DNA from: Chiua virens
Taxonomy: Eukaryota; Basidiomycota; Agaricomycetes; Boletales; Boletaceae
DNA: 64,000 bases
Assembly: GCA_019787685.1 (NCBI GenBank)
Contig: JAHNUO010000007.1
Location: 62,001-126,000 of the forward strand
Reading direction: 5' to 3'
In this document: one piece after another, positions 37,306 through 48,913 of the stretch
Numbering within the stretch: the first letter of the stretch is position 1
Layout of the letters: every line of letters begins with the position of its first letter
The notes under the pieces: generated by a model
What the model was told of the DNA's origin: nothing
What the model saw: only the letters and a program-made list of their open reading frames with translations
The model's database searches: none
Position numbers and translations under genes: made by a program

Positions 37306-38093
37306 CAGTCGACTCCCACATAAGCGATATGTGGTATAAGCGATACTCCCTCATAATGTATGGGTTTCTGAATTTCCCGACTTGGTTTGCGGGGATTTCG
37401 GACAATAAGGAATAACTCTCCCATACCAGATATCCGATAGGGTTTTCTTGTGGTCATAACCGATAAAACACCCGGATAATACTATATTAGGAAATCATAT
37501 TATATAATTTTTTCAAACTCGACATGACAACGAAGGCAAGAATGGCCACCTTTCGTTCCGACACTGAAGAAAGAGCTCGAGAAAGCTCTGGACCGACTCG
37601 AGTCAACCGGTGTCCTCCAGCCTTTGAACCATATGAGCATTACCGAGCTCCTCAACTCAAACACAGAGATGCACAACATCGAGGCAACCGACGAAGACAC
37701 TTTCCAGGCGGTTATGGATGCGCGTACAGAGCAGGAAAAGGACGACTTGGATGCTGATGCTGATGCTGAAACACCGGCTGCCTCGTCGCACCCGAAAGGA
37801 AGTGCTTGAGGCCGGGTTTGTGTTGCAGGAGGCTATCAGGTACATGTTGTGCACGTTTGGGCAGCAGACAAACTAGTGGGATGCGAAACATGACGTCGTA
37901 GCACGCTTTAAGTTCATAGATTATTTTGCTCGTACTTAGCCTCGAAACACATTAGATTTGATTTTAACCAATACTATTCACGAGTGTTTACCAATTTGCC
38001 TCAGAAGGCTGACCTCCCGCAGAACGAATACTCCCTCATAGTGTATACCTTCAGGCGTGTCCCGAGAGCTATCGCTTATGTGGGAGTCGACTG
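37306..38093 (+). mobile_element. Pogo/Fot1-like DNA transposon, internally deleted (788 bp)
   Basis: Perfect 24-bp terminal inverted repeats CAGTCGACTCCCACATAAGC... (37306-37329 and 38070-38093) are flanked by the target duplication TA (37304-37305 and 38094-38095). The CAGT start, TA duplication and ATAAGCG motif fit the pogo branch of Tc1/mariner. The interior keeps only the 3' end of a DDE transposase gene. A motif TACTCCCTCATA(A/G)TGTAT occurs in direct orientation near each end (about 37341 and 38029). The insertion interrupts the membrane-span exon of copy B. Confidence 0.9.
37567..37875 (+). pseudogene. C-terminal fragment of a pogo/Tigger-type DDE transposase
   Basis: In one frame the sequence reads LKKELEKALDRLESTGVLQP, then MSITELLN, NIEATDEDTFQAVMDA and an acidic run DADADAE. 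This is the typical tail of fungal Tigger/pogo transposases (helical segment, 'ELLN' block, acidic linker). After a frameshift near 37790 it continues RTRKEVLEAGFVLQEAIRYM and stops. The catalytic core is absent. Confidence 0.7.
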
Positions 38094-38510
38094 TATGTTA
38101 TTTGAGGCACAGAAAACACCGAGGGAGTCAGTCGGAGCGAGCTGTGTTAACATCACCTTTTCCAGCCGGTGTAGCGCTGCCTATCCCGCCAGCTTCGAAA
38201 GGCAGTTCCACTCAAGTTCGTCAAGTGTATCCCGTACTCACCGAGGTAGGGGTATAGCTTTTGTATCCTAGCTGCTTGCCTTGTTCAGCCCCATTAACAG
38301 TCTGAGAGAAGCACGACACCACGACCTGCGAATCCTTTAATTTCTACTCACTTTCCCTCCGCTTCCTCGAGGGATCATGCTGGTCTTGTGCGGCAGGTTG
38401 AACTGCTTTGGGACGAGGTAGCTCAGCTTCGGGTTTTGCGCAACCACAACCAGGGCTTGGATCTGGTGCTACAGTCACCCAGCCCACCCCCAGGATATGA
38501 GTCTTACTAG

Positions 38511-39309
38511 GGGTTGGCACGACAGCGATAGTTGTTGTACCTATTTCTCGTATGTGATTTGGTTCGGATTGATATGGTTTAATGTGATGGACTTGGAGCA
38601 GGCTACATATGACATCCGAGGCGCAGAACTTTCCGAGTTACGATAAGAATGATCTTTACTATTCTCATCATTGCTGTGTGAGTATCCCTTTAGTCTCATC
38701 ACTTCATCCACGAGGCATCAATCCATCATCCTCATATCTCATCTTGATTCTTAGGATGCCGCTGCTTCCGATGCCAACCACGCTTCCCGTTCGTGCAAGC
38801 AACTGGCACCTTGTCGCAGTCGTGGTAAGCCGGGCAAGTATACATACCTAAATGTTTTCTCTTTTCTTTCCGTACTTCCTGTCGCCAATCGCATGTTTAC
38901 TTGCCAGTACTTGCGTCTTCAAGCAGGGATCTTTGAAGATGGCCGACTGTCAGTTCGATCAATTGAATCATCTTATGTAAATAAGCATCATCACGTCTTC
39001 CATTCGAACCACGATCATGTATGGCGGCGGCGGCGGCGGCCTGCCATCTCCAATTTATTACCGTGACGTTGCTTCTTGTTCCGCAAGCTTCACCTCTCAA
39101 ACAATGTTGCCGCGCACCAATTTGCTCCCGGAAACTTCCAACACGCATGATAAAACCCAATGCTACGACGGCGAGCAAACCTTCTCTTTCGCAAGCCTAC
39201 AATTTCCTGGAACCCTGTGCTGTTCCCAGGATGCTGTGCTTCGAAGATTGCGAACAAGAAAGCGGTACATTTCATCAGTCGATAAACCACTCTTCCGACC
39301 GACTCGGAT
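38511..39309. other. Spacer between copies B and C
   Basis: No gene is supported. Short open frames on both strands lack family features. Confidence 0.35.
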
Positions 39310-39840
39310 CCACATCCAGTGCTACTTTTTGTTCTCCAGCTTTGGCCTCGCTGCTCTTCAGAATGGGACCGTTGATGATGCTGTTCTAACAACCCTCTGT
39401 TATCGGAGTACCCGATTAAGCCTGATCCATCGAAAACGTATTGGGGTACAGGTACGACACCTCATATATACCAGGCTCGGGAGTTAATCGATAGATCGAG
39501 CTCGCTTTTACGGGCACATTTCTCACGTTTCTATCTTTTGTCCTCCTTACATGACGAGGCTTGTCACGACTAGGGAGCGTTCTCTATCTCTATATTTTTG
39601 ATTCTCTCGAAAACGCTGTCGCCAACTTGAGTGCACTGACTGATCTGAATCTTTCTTATCGACGGAAACCTTGTCGATTCGTTCATACACTCGCCAACGA
39701 GTCTCTTGCTTTCGGAAAGCGCATGGTAACAATTCAATCTGATTTTTCGATAAGCAATTTGTTGCACTACTGGTTATACGTGGCCCATCCGACGGTGGCT
39801 TGTCCTGCCTTGGAAGCTGCACAAGGCGTCCTAACTTAGT
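39310..39840 (+). pseudogene. Copy C of the membrane protein family, decayed
   Basis: A recognisable start, FSSFGLAALQNGTVDDAVL (about 39330-39385), loses frame and then resumes IKPDPSKTYWGTGTT. A degraded second exon follows with SLYLYIFDSLENAVANLSAL near 39575. The stalk, membrane span and tail are missing. Compared with A, B and D it carries frameshifts and large deletions, so it is an older pseudogene. Confidence 0.7.
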
Positions 39841-40047
39841 AATACTAACTGCCGTAGTATACCAAGTGATTTTCTCACGCTTGATTCCTTGCTGCAGTTC
39901 GACACAGGACTTGAATGCATCAACATCTCTTGAAGTCGGCATCCACATATTTATCCGTAAGGACTTGGATATGATAGCTGTTAAGACGCGACGTGTCGGT
40001 TTACGACCTCTCATTCAGAGTCGGTAAATTTCAAGTCACTCATTGAC

Positions 40048-41330
40048 ATGATCCCCACTAGACCGCTCCTCATATTGGCCAACTTCTGTTTTATTTCTCT
40101 TTGCCACTCTACTTTTGCTTCTCTCCAAAATGTGACCGTCGACGATGCAGTTCAAGCAGGCTCCACTGGCATAATACCCGAATATCTACCCTCCGCGTCA
40201 TACTGGAATACCGGGAACAATTGTTCAAAGTGCCTTGTGAAGCCTGATCCTTCCATGGCGTACAACGGCACTTGGCACGACACGACATTCAACCCGGACA
40301 ATGGAATTTCCCAAAAGATAGAGTTCACTTTCATAGGTGCGTTTTTCTGGGCTTTGAAGTTCTCGCTGGCCGCGTCTTTAACTCGATTACGCTTCTCACG
40401 AACAGGGAGTGCATTATACATATTTTTCATCCTCGCAAATTCCGTGCCCGATGCCACTACGCTCACAGATCTTGATTTCTATATGGATGATATCCCAGTC
40501 GGCACGTATGTACATTCTCCAACAACGAGCACCGATTATCAGTACAATGTACCGGTTTATGTCAACGAGTCCGTTACTCCTGGCAAGCACACCATCATGA
40601 TTGAGCCTGTGAATTCCCCAGGAGATTCAGTCCTGATGTTGTTTGACTATCTAATTTATACGTGGGTCTATTCTTATCTTTCGGAACCTATGCTCATGGT
40701 CTTCATTACTAATAGTACAGGTACGGAGGACGCAACAACGACATCTCTGTTCGTCCCACCATCACCATCGACAATTTCGGATGCGCCGTCACCCCCAGTC
40801 TCATCGGGGACACAAAGCACCACTTCGAGACAAAATACAGCCGCTATCGTTGGAGGAACAGTCGGTGGGGTGGTCGGCGTTGTTCTCGTGACTGCCTTGT
40901 TGCTCTGTTATAAAAGGCGACAAAGACGTAACATAAAGCGGGCTCGACTTTCCCCATTGGACGGCAGACCCGTACTATTGGGGTCACTTACCTCGCTTTC
41001 CGGCGAACCTTGGCAAGGTACCTCACGAGCACCCCAACACGTAGCACCTCCTTTCGCTCAGGTAGGTATGATCTTTCTCACTTGAGCTATTGATTTGATT
41101 TGATTTGATTCGACTTTTGATAGCGGGGAACAAGATATGGCGTGGATACGTCTTTAGCGACGATGCGTTCTCCGAGCCCTCCGATCTCCATCGAACCGCC
41201 TTCTAGTGACGGACTTGAGCGGGAGGTTGAACAGCTTAGAGCCGAAATATCCCGTCTCCGTTATGTGCAGTACCAAAACAGGAATCCCATCGATTCGGGA
41301 GCCAAAGTAACTTCGACATTAAAGCGATAA
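40048..41330 (+). CDS. Copy D: secreted-ectodomain single-pass membrane protein
   Basis: Four exons, 40048-40336, 40406-40661, 40716-41061 and 41124-41330, give 365 aa. Signal peptide, ALQN-type start (SLQNVTVDDAVQAG), a CSKC pair, NGTWHDTTF and SALYIFFILAN match copies A and B exon by exon. A Ser/Thr-rich stalk is followed by the membrane span AAIVGGTVGGVVGVVLVTAL, a basic stop-transfer KRRQRR and a cytosolic coiled coil EREVEQLRAEISRLRYVQ. No lesion was found. Function is unknown; surface display at the cell wall is inferred from topology and glycosylation sites. Confidence 0.82.
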
Positions 41331-42049
41331 TGTCGGTTGTGGTGATGTAAATATTTCTTGACTTCTAACCTCCGAGTCAAATATTCATCTCCAGATTCCA
41401 GGCTGAGTGGTTACACAGGTGGCGTTTTCGGCCTCGGAAGGTGATAGTTCGAAGAATATGGCATTCTAAGGGTATCAAACTCTTAAACGAGCGTTACGGT
41501 GTTCTTGTCAGCACGCTGACATTGTATTTGTCAAAAGCTGCTTGTCGCACTGAGCGGTACCGGTACCTCGCTGATACTATGCTCGGCTCTATAGGGTAGT
41601 TATCCTGCATTTTGCCACTGGCTATAAGATGATCCTAAGCCTGGTTCGCGTGCGATTCCGATGCATCATATTCCAAAGAAAGGTATGTATATCGGCGCTG
41701 GTGCAGAAGGAATCAACTTCATCTTGGGCCCATTAGGAAAGACTTGGATAATGCTGATTCGGGGTATAATACAAACCTCTTTCAGGATCAGAAAAACAGC
41801 TTTCTGCAGAGACTTCATCAGGCGAATCATATTCCTCATCAACATCATCCAGATCGTTGTTATTATTCGCATCATTATCCTCATCATCCGCATCACCTGC
41901 CACTACCACGAAAAGCTTTGCACTTTTTCTTACGATTGTCGAGCATTTTGACAAGCCAGATTTTCCAGCCATCAAACCGTCCATGTCACCCACGCTTGAG
42001 GAGAGTGCGTGAGAGTCGTCATTATATGAAATATACAAAATTGGTACGT
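41331..42049. other. Spacer between copy D and WS3
   Basis: Contains an ATC/CAT-rich low-complexity tract (about 41820-41900) that would read as Asp/Asn-rich on the minus strand. No supported gene was found. Confidence 0.35.
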
Positions 42050-43326
42050 CTATAGTTCGTGTAACCAGGTATCAAAGTGTCTCACTACGCCTTCCACCAG
42101 CGCCCGCCAGACTGGTACACCATCTATGGTGCTTGGAATCCTGAAGAGCGCAGCTCTTACAAAGCCGTCGATAATCACACTTCCCCACAAGAGCATCCAC
42201 GTCACCGTCCACAGCCATCCTCCCAGCCCACATACCTTCCAACCCGTAAACCTCTTGAACATTTGCTCTGCCAAAACCCCCGGGGCCATCATGCCAAAGC
42301 CAACCAGCATCCGCCAAAGTTTACTCGTAGGATCGAGTGAATAGATACCGATGTAGTGGTACATTCCGGAAGCAAGGAACGCCCCTGTAACAAGGCCTGC
42401 CCGACCAAAGATGAAGGAGAGCGGATATCCACCTTGGACGAGGAACATGTGGCGAAGCCACTGATGCCACCCACGTCCCCAGAATTCGGACAATGACGTG
42501 GCACGCCAAGACGCATCGAAGCCGGGGGGCCATTGAGCAGGGTCTTGTCCGAGGATAAGGACTCCCAGTAGAGTGCATATGTCGTAATACATTTGGAGGT
42601 AGCCATACGTTGTGAAGTAGCCAATGACGGTGATGAGACTGGATCGAAAGTATCGCACATGGAATGGTAGTGTGTCGTCGAAGATGGTCGCGCCAGGGAT
42701 GGTATCGAATCCCACTGGGATGAATGCGCGCAGGGCTCTATGCAGGGTGCCACAGATGAATGCATGGACGATCGCAGACAATGTCACGGAGGAGACAAAT
42801 CCAACGCGATCGGACGGACGCGTTTCGCGGGGAACGTACAATCCATGTGACCAGTCCCAACCGTAGCCGCGGAATGTAAAAGCCAGATCAACGACGTCCA
42901 TAAGAGTTGACGGAGAAGTATTCGCAGCTCGAAGGTGTCGCACGAGAGGTTTTTTTACTGACGCCCAATAAAGAGCACGGGTAACAATCATCAGCATTGA
43001 GTTCTGGCATTCGAAAAAGCTTAGTTAAAGCTCACCAAGGCTACGTGGTAGTTGGAGAGCGGACTCACTGCCAAATCATTCTCGAATTTTTGCTCCAAGT
43101 GGAGTGACATATCTACTGAAACCGATGCACGCAACGCTAACAGTGCAAGTACCGGCCAACACGAGACTCGGAGATGGCGCGTCTTCGGTTTGATAACCAA
43201 GAATGCCATCAAGAAATAAATAAGCAAAGGAGGTAGGATATATGATGTAAACGTTGCAACATTGAGGGGAGCTTTGACTGATGGCACACCAATGGCATTC
43301 CACATGGGGTGTAGGGAGAGGGACAT
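42050..43326 (-). CDS. WS3: wax-synthase-like MBOAT acyltransferase
   Basis: Two exons, 43326-43069 and 43003-42050, join in phase 0 (GCA|gtgagt ... tgccag|AAC, 65-nt intron) to 403 aa. The start MSLSLHPMWNAIGVPSVKAP leads to the SYILPPLL span. The second exon has RGYGWDWSHGLYVPRETRP, then FWGRGWHQWLRHMF, and SGMYHYIGIYSL with the putative catalytic histidine. It is clearly diverged from WS2/WS4 and closer to WS1 at the GWDWSHG block. It is head to head with WS4, start codons 688 bp apart. Activity is as for WS1; substrate is unknown. Confidence 0.86.
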
Positions 43327-44014
43327 GACAAGTTGGTTTGACGTATTGACATATAAGGATGCCCAGCGTTTTCGCTTACTTACATAAAAATGCGCCCTTC
43401 GTGGGGTGTCACATGTCAATGCATGTCATCGATCATCTACCTCGGCTTACTGTCAGCGACGACTCAGCGTGTGACTTCTAATAGCTGGCTTTAGTACGTC
43501 GTGGCGTCTCATCTGCTGAAAATTGATTAGTAGAAGTCACGGTCGCCATTGCCATTAGACACGACGCAAAGTGCTGCCAGTAAGTAACTCGTATACTACA
43601 CCCTCGTCACGAGAGTCACCAAATAACAATTTCTGGTCCATGATGCATGATACTGCAGTCGTGATAGTCCGAGTGATTGCATCACTACTAGACGACGGCT
43701 TGCATTTAGGAACTTGTAACTTGAATTCAACTCCGTTGGTCAGGTCTTTCTCATCTCGAGTCCAAACCGGTACTCGACCTGTCCAAGATGACGTTTCTCG
43801 GGATCTGATTACACTTCACTGAGCGACGCATATTGCCGGTGGATAATCACCAATACCACATGCAGTAGACCACCCTTGAAACACCCATCACACGACACTT
43901 TTCCGCCTCCCACATTACCGTTTGACAGCGGAACAGGAGCGGAAAGAAGGTATGTAGCACAGCCCAGTGTAATATATCTTGCTAGATCACTGTGAAACTA
44001 TCCAGAACTCGACC

Positions 44015-45322
44015 ATGTCCGCCATTCTTGGGGTGCTGGGCATAACATCAACCAAAAGGCCTGTTGACGTCCTGATCGTGGTCTCATATATTTTACCTCC
44101 AATACTTTGCTACCCCCTCGTGGCGGTGTTGGCTATCACTCCTCGAACGCATGCTATCCGGGTCGCGATATGGCCCATCGTCACCCTTTTAGCATTGCGC
44201 GCAGTGGTTTCCGAGAACGTGTCAATTGGAAAGTCAAGACCCGAAGCTTTTGACACTGCTCTGAGGGTAAGGATCCCTCGAACCAACTTGTTCAGATGCC
44301 CTCATGAGAATACACTAACATTGGCTGCGGTCTCCCCTACCTAGATTCTCATGTTTACCATCGTTGTTCGTACCTTTGAATGGACGCTGGCCAAGGAACC
44401 TCTGGTGCGACACCTTCGCCCTGCGAATCGTGCTCCATCGACCCTCATGGATGCACTCGACCTCATCTCCAACCTCCGTGGTCATGGCTGGAACTGGTCC
44501 CGCGGGTTATACGTTCCGCGTGAAACGCGCCCGACTCATCGTACCCTCTTCCTTGTCTACACATGCCTCTCAACGATCGCACACGCATCGCTCTTCGGCA
44601 TCCTCCATCGAGCCATCCTGACATGTTGCCCCGTGGGCGCCATCGTAGCCATCCCCGACGGATCCACCCTATTCGATCCGACCCTCCCATTTCCAGCACG
44701 ATATCTTCGATCGAGCATCCTCACCCTCTGTGCGGGGTTCATGAGCTACGCAATGTTACAGGCGGGCTACGATGCGTGCACCGTACTCGCCCTCGTCGTC
44801 TTGGGGCAGGACCCGGCACAGTGGCCGCCCGCATTCGACGCCCCGTGGCGCGCGACGTCGTTGAGCGTGTTCTGGAGTCGTCGGTGGCACCAGTGGGGCC
44901 GTCAGACCTTCCTCGTCTTCGGTGGGTATCCGCTCGCTGCCGTCACGGTGTTTGGTCGCCTTGGCATGGTCATCGGTGCTTTCATGGCATCGGCAGCCTT
45001 GCACGACGTCATGATCCTTAGCCTCGACAGCCGGATCGAGATGTGGTGGATGGTCGTTGGGTTCGGTATGATGGCCTTTGGTGTGCTTATTGAGAACGCC
45101 TTTCGAGAAGTGACGGGTTGGAGGGTCGGTGGTGTGGTAGGGTGGATCTGGACGATGACATGGCTTGCTCTGTGGGGGAGTCTGATCATGGAAGGGTTTT
45201 GGAGAACGGGTATATTTGGCTATGGGACCTTGATTGACTGGGTGTCGCCAGTGCGAGTATTGGTGGAACGCTTGGTGGTAGATTTTGATGGCTGGTTCCA
45301 TGCCATTGAAAGAGAAGGGTAA
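44015..45322 (+). CDS. WS4: wax-synthase-like MBOAT acyltransferase
   Basis: Two exons, 44015-44266 and 44345-45322, have the same lengths, phase and 78-nt intron as WS2 and give 409 aa. The protein differs from WS2 at only a scatter of residues (for example GLGITS-type changes in exon 1, and GWNWSRGLYVPRETRP in exon 2). It keeps FWSRRWHQWGRQTF and SAALHDVMILSL. It is intact, with its own copy of the upstream region, so expression is plausible. As part of the derived arm it is probably the daughter copy. It faces WS3 head to head. Confidence 0.88.
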
Positions 45323-45535
45323 CTCGATCTAAGTTCTCCAGAGAAACTAGGTTATTCAAGACATGTGCGTTCAATCTGACAGGTGCATAGTAGAGTCCAG
45401 ATGCTATAAATTACAAAACGAAACTCGTACATAAACATCATAGATTGCATAGACCAACAAGAAGCGGATCGAATGACTGGGACTCACTTACCACCTTCAC
45501 GCACACCACGAATGCTTTGAGGGACAAGCCGTCGC

Positions 45536-45634
45536 TTACGACATGGAATCCGTGTCGTATTCCTCCTCAGCCTGAGGCTCGTCCTCGAATTTGACCCCCT
45601 TTCGCTTGGTAAGATACCACCACGCAGACACCGG
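45536..45634 (-). pseudogene. Truncated DUF4419 tail (duplication debris)
   Basis: Only about 33 codons survive, starting PVSAWWYLTKRKGVKFEDE and ending YDTDSMS and stop, the same end as the complete gene at 23290-25058. It carries a short in-frame insertion (PQA before EEEYD). Homology stops sharply at 45634. It marks the breakpoint of the inverted duplication. Confidence 0.88.
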
Positions 45635-45640
45635 CCCAGT

Positions 45641-48600
45641 CGCCATCGTACGAATATGTAGCAGTGTCAGAGGGGATGCTTCCCGGACTGGGAAGGAACA
45701 TACTTTACTTCTCCGCTGCCCACTGGTACTGATGCGTTCCGCAGTATCATTTACTTACATACATCTGCCTCGCAGCAGATTGTGATATATTTTATGTGAC
45801 CGTGATGTTTACAATGACTTCGATAATCACGGAAGAGTGACGTCACTTGTTGGACACCGCCATCAACTTGAATCCGTCGGAGGCTGTCTCTGAAGCGCGC
45901 ACCCCTGCTAATGTCTCACCTGATTCGCTTAACATACTGTTCATCCAGGGTACGTTTATACCTCTACACAGCCCCATTGTGCGTTTCTATTCCAGAGTAA
46001 CGGCGACAACACATGGATGGTGGTTCCCACCACGTAAACTGTTCGCGGCCGGATTCAACATCGATTCAATTGTACATTGTCCGAGAGTAAGTTCCCGCCG
46101 ATAATCTTGCGTGTAGATATTCCAGGTTACAGCTAGATTGAATATCCACGCTTGACAATTTTCCGATGCTACTCGGTGCATGCCACACCACTGCCTTGTA
46201 CACCATCAAAAATAGGTGGAGTAACCTGATCTTTGAAACATGCGCCACATACCACCATGATGGTGACATTGGCTACTAACTTGAAGGGGCTAATGAACAT
46301 CTCAAACGATCAATGTTACTTGCCAGTAACGTGTCAGCCAGAACTGATCTGGTCGACGACGTAGTCGACGTCCAGCTTTTATTTCGGGATGATGGTGCGT
46401 GTATAGCGATGATTCATGTTTACAGACTTCTCCCAGCTTCGATCGAAAATCTTTGCTAACCGACGGCAATCCGTGGGTGTGCTCCTCTCCCGTGTCGTAG
46501 CGCATATGTCACACGACTCAAACCGAGGGAACCAGGGTTCTTCTCACGGGACCTGGGCCTCACGAATTCATGTGCCATTGCAGGCATAGTTCAGAAACTC
46601 GTCTCGCATTTGGCCGTGCCTATGTCACGGTGCGGCGTAAGGTATCCAGGGGTGTGCGTTTTGCAGATAAGGAGCAGAATATAAATTACAATTGTCACAG
46701 GTCTGTGGATCAAACCTTGCTGCCAAGGGGATGCGCGCTGCGCATTGTACATTGTATACATGGTGAAACCGCACTTGGACCACCATCATTCATGGACGAC
46801 GGTGACAGACGTGAGTAAGCTTGATAATTCAAGAATTCTTTTGCGGGTGCGAACGACAACTCTCGTGCCAGTCCGTCACAGGCGGGTTGTTGGCCATGAC
46901 GATGTCGAGTATGCATTTATAGATGCGACGGTCATCACATACCGAACGTCCCATGCACTCGCACGATTAGGCAGGGGCTTATATTCTGAATTATTCGGTG
47001 ACGTTCCATGGCCCCCACACCTCGTGCACTCAGGCTATTCTCACCCGCGACGAAGATTCTTCCAGTTCAATGACAAAAAGAGAAGGCCGATCTGGTCACT
47101 ATGAGAAAGACTGACCATCAGATCTAGGCTTCATTGGGATCCTCACACGATGGGTACCATCGAACGGTGAGAACAGAGACGGACATGGTCGCAGCTCGCC
47201 AGAGCCACCCGCCGGTCTTCAAGTTGGAGCCATTGCCATCACTACCTGGTTTGATGTCCCCCACGAGGTACGCGGAGGCGCATTCTAACTCGGGTAGTTC
47301 TGCGGCGAGCCTATGCCTGACAAAAGCGGTCTCGCAGTCAGAACAGACATCGTTAGTCCGGGGTATTAAAATAAATGACCATGTGAGGAGGGCTTATACT
47401 GCGACACAAATAACAGACTTCGTGCACGTCGTTCGACAGCGTGGGCCTCAATACACGGCTGGAGATGCATCTACTGGTAGCGCTCTGGGATCAGCATATC
47501 TGAGCTGGTAACTTGGCCGCCACCTCTCTCGTGGACCGTAGTGATCTTTGGCGCATCTGAAAGACCACCGTCGGTAATCTGGTGCTCGATGGCAGGTATT
47601 CCTGGTCACATATGGGTGACTTGTATTTCAAACGAGAATACAGGCCGTCAGATCGTACCTTATGCCATCAGATTCTCGTTGGATGTCCCCCACGACGAGA
47701 GCGGAGTCTATCACAATGCACCCAAATGCCGGTCATTGATATTGAATGCCACCGTTTGTTAGCTAATTAATATATGCAAGGTTGTTCGTTGTTAAAAGGA
47801 CTTGATCCCGTCCAGGTAAATGAAGAACCGGAAAAGTCCTTGGTGAGGACACGGTCTTCAAAGTGGTGTCCATGCGAAGCACGTTGACTGCGCGTGACGT
47901 TCGATGACACCGTGCGCGATCTGTGATCCAGTGACCCATGTGGGGTCGAATACTCGGTGGCCGTGGGTGACGTCGACACAAATTCGACCCAGCGAATCCA
48001 TGTTTGCTTCTCGGAGTATGCCTACGCCGTCATCGCCCGCCGTGCCAGCATCACGACTTCCCCGCTTCCCACGCCCTCGGTGTCGAGCACCAAAAAGTCA
48101 TATGAATCATCTCGCGCCACCTGATCGGACCGAGAGCATTGACCAAGCGTGATTTGATCAGCGAGACAAGGACACAGCGCATCCACGCGCATCGGACGCG
48201 CGACCTGGTGTCCCTCGCAGTTCGGTGATTAATTTACTAGGAAGATTAGCAGTGTGAGAACGTTGTATTACTCAAAACGCGTCCCGTCGTGGGGTAATCG
48301 TACATACTGAAACGGGACGTGCCCGCGGGCCGCAGCACGTACCGTAAAGCGGTACCCGGACTGTGTTGCAATGTTCCTGACGAGGGCGGGATTTGCGGGG
48401 GCCGTTCAAGGTGGGGACCCCGGGTTGAGGCAGAGCCATGGCGGGGCGAGTGGGGTATCTTTTGAGTCTCGATGAGCCGGTTGTAAACATTCAATCAAAC
48501 ATTGTGGGTGTGCTGGCGGATCTCCGAGTCGAGCACCTGTGCTAGTGTCTGCGGCGCCGTGGAAGTTCGGAATATGAATATTGCACAGCGATCCGACGAT

Positions 48601-48913
48601 TCAGGCAGAAGAAGGCGAGCATTTCCTGAGCATATCCAAGCGGAAACCATCGACTTTTCTAGGTGATTCAGTGAATCGCTACTAGTAGCTAGAATGTGAC
48701 AGCATCTGACCAACGATGTAAATTATTAGCTAATTAGTTTTACGTATGTCCGGACAACGCCGGATGTGTGGGGGTAGTTCTCGAAAAATTTTGACAAGAT
48801 CAAAAACAGATGGGGACACACTCATCCAAGAATCTACTGTTTACCTTTCAAACAACCACGAACGAAGAACCAACCAGGTAGATCACTTGGATAACATACA
48901 TCACAGCATCAAC
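45641..48913. other. Gene-poor interval, 3.3 kb
   Basis: No gene is supported. Two stretches, about 47190-47290 and 47620-47710, share TGGATGTCCCCCACGA-like sequence and read similarly (TTWFDVPHEVRGG and RFSLDVPHDESGVY). They may be remnants of a repeated domain, but stops break any long frame. The last few hundred bases should contain the eIF4A promoter. Confidence 0.35.

Larger units (their letters stand above)
36475..38510 (+). pseudogene. Copy B of the membrane protein family, broken by a transposon
   Basis: ATG at 36475 starts MMVKLLFGPAHTIYC, a signal peptide ending TLAALQNVTVDD. Exon 2 encodes SSLYIYFILANTIP through MLFDYLVYT. The stalk and start of the membrane span (AAVIGGAVGVAAFVIVIVSLL) are then interrupted by the element at 37306-38093. 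Coding resumes in frame after the element's TA with CYLRHRKHRGSQSE, then an intron (GAG|gtaggg ... aacag|TCT) and a last exon with VRQVELLWDEVAQLRVL and PPPGYESY, matching copies A and D. Apart from the insertion, no lesion is evident, so the break looks recent. The first intron can be placed two ways, because GCAG occurs at both ends, with the same protein result. Confidence 0.82.
43430..45640. repeat. Right arm of the 2.2-kb inverted segmental duplication
   Basis: Reverse complement of about 24966-27178. It contains WS4 and ends inside a truncated copy of the DUF4419 3' coding end. The edge near 45634 is abrupt: homology stops after CCGG. The edge near 43430 fades. Confidence 0.9.

Noticed and set aside
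41666..42038. Asp/Asn-rich or Ile-rich open frames at 41.7-42.0 kb
   Set aside because: They arise from an ATC/CAT low-complexity tract read in several frames; no start, intron or homologous feature supports a gene.
24966..45640. Reading the inverted arms plus interior as one giant composite transposon
   Set aside because: The arms contain an ordinary two-exon host gene and the tail of a host gene, have no terminal motif or target duplication, and one edge is an abrupt break inside a coding sequence; segmental duplication explains this better.
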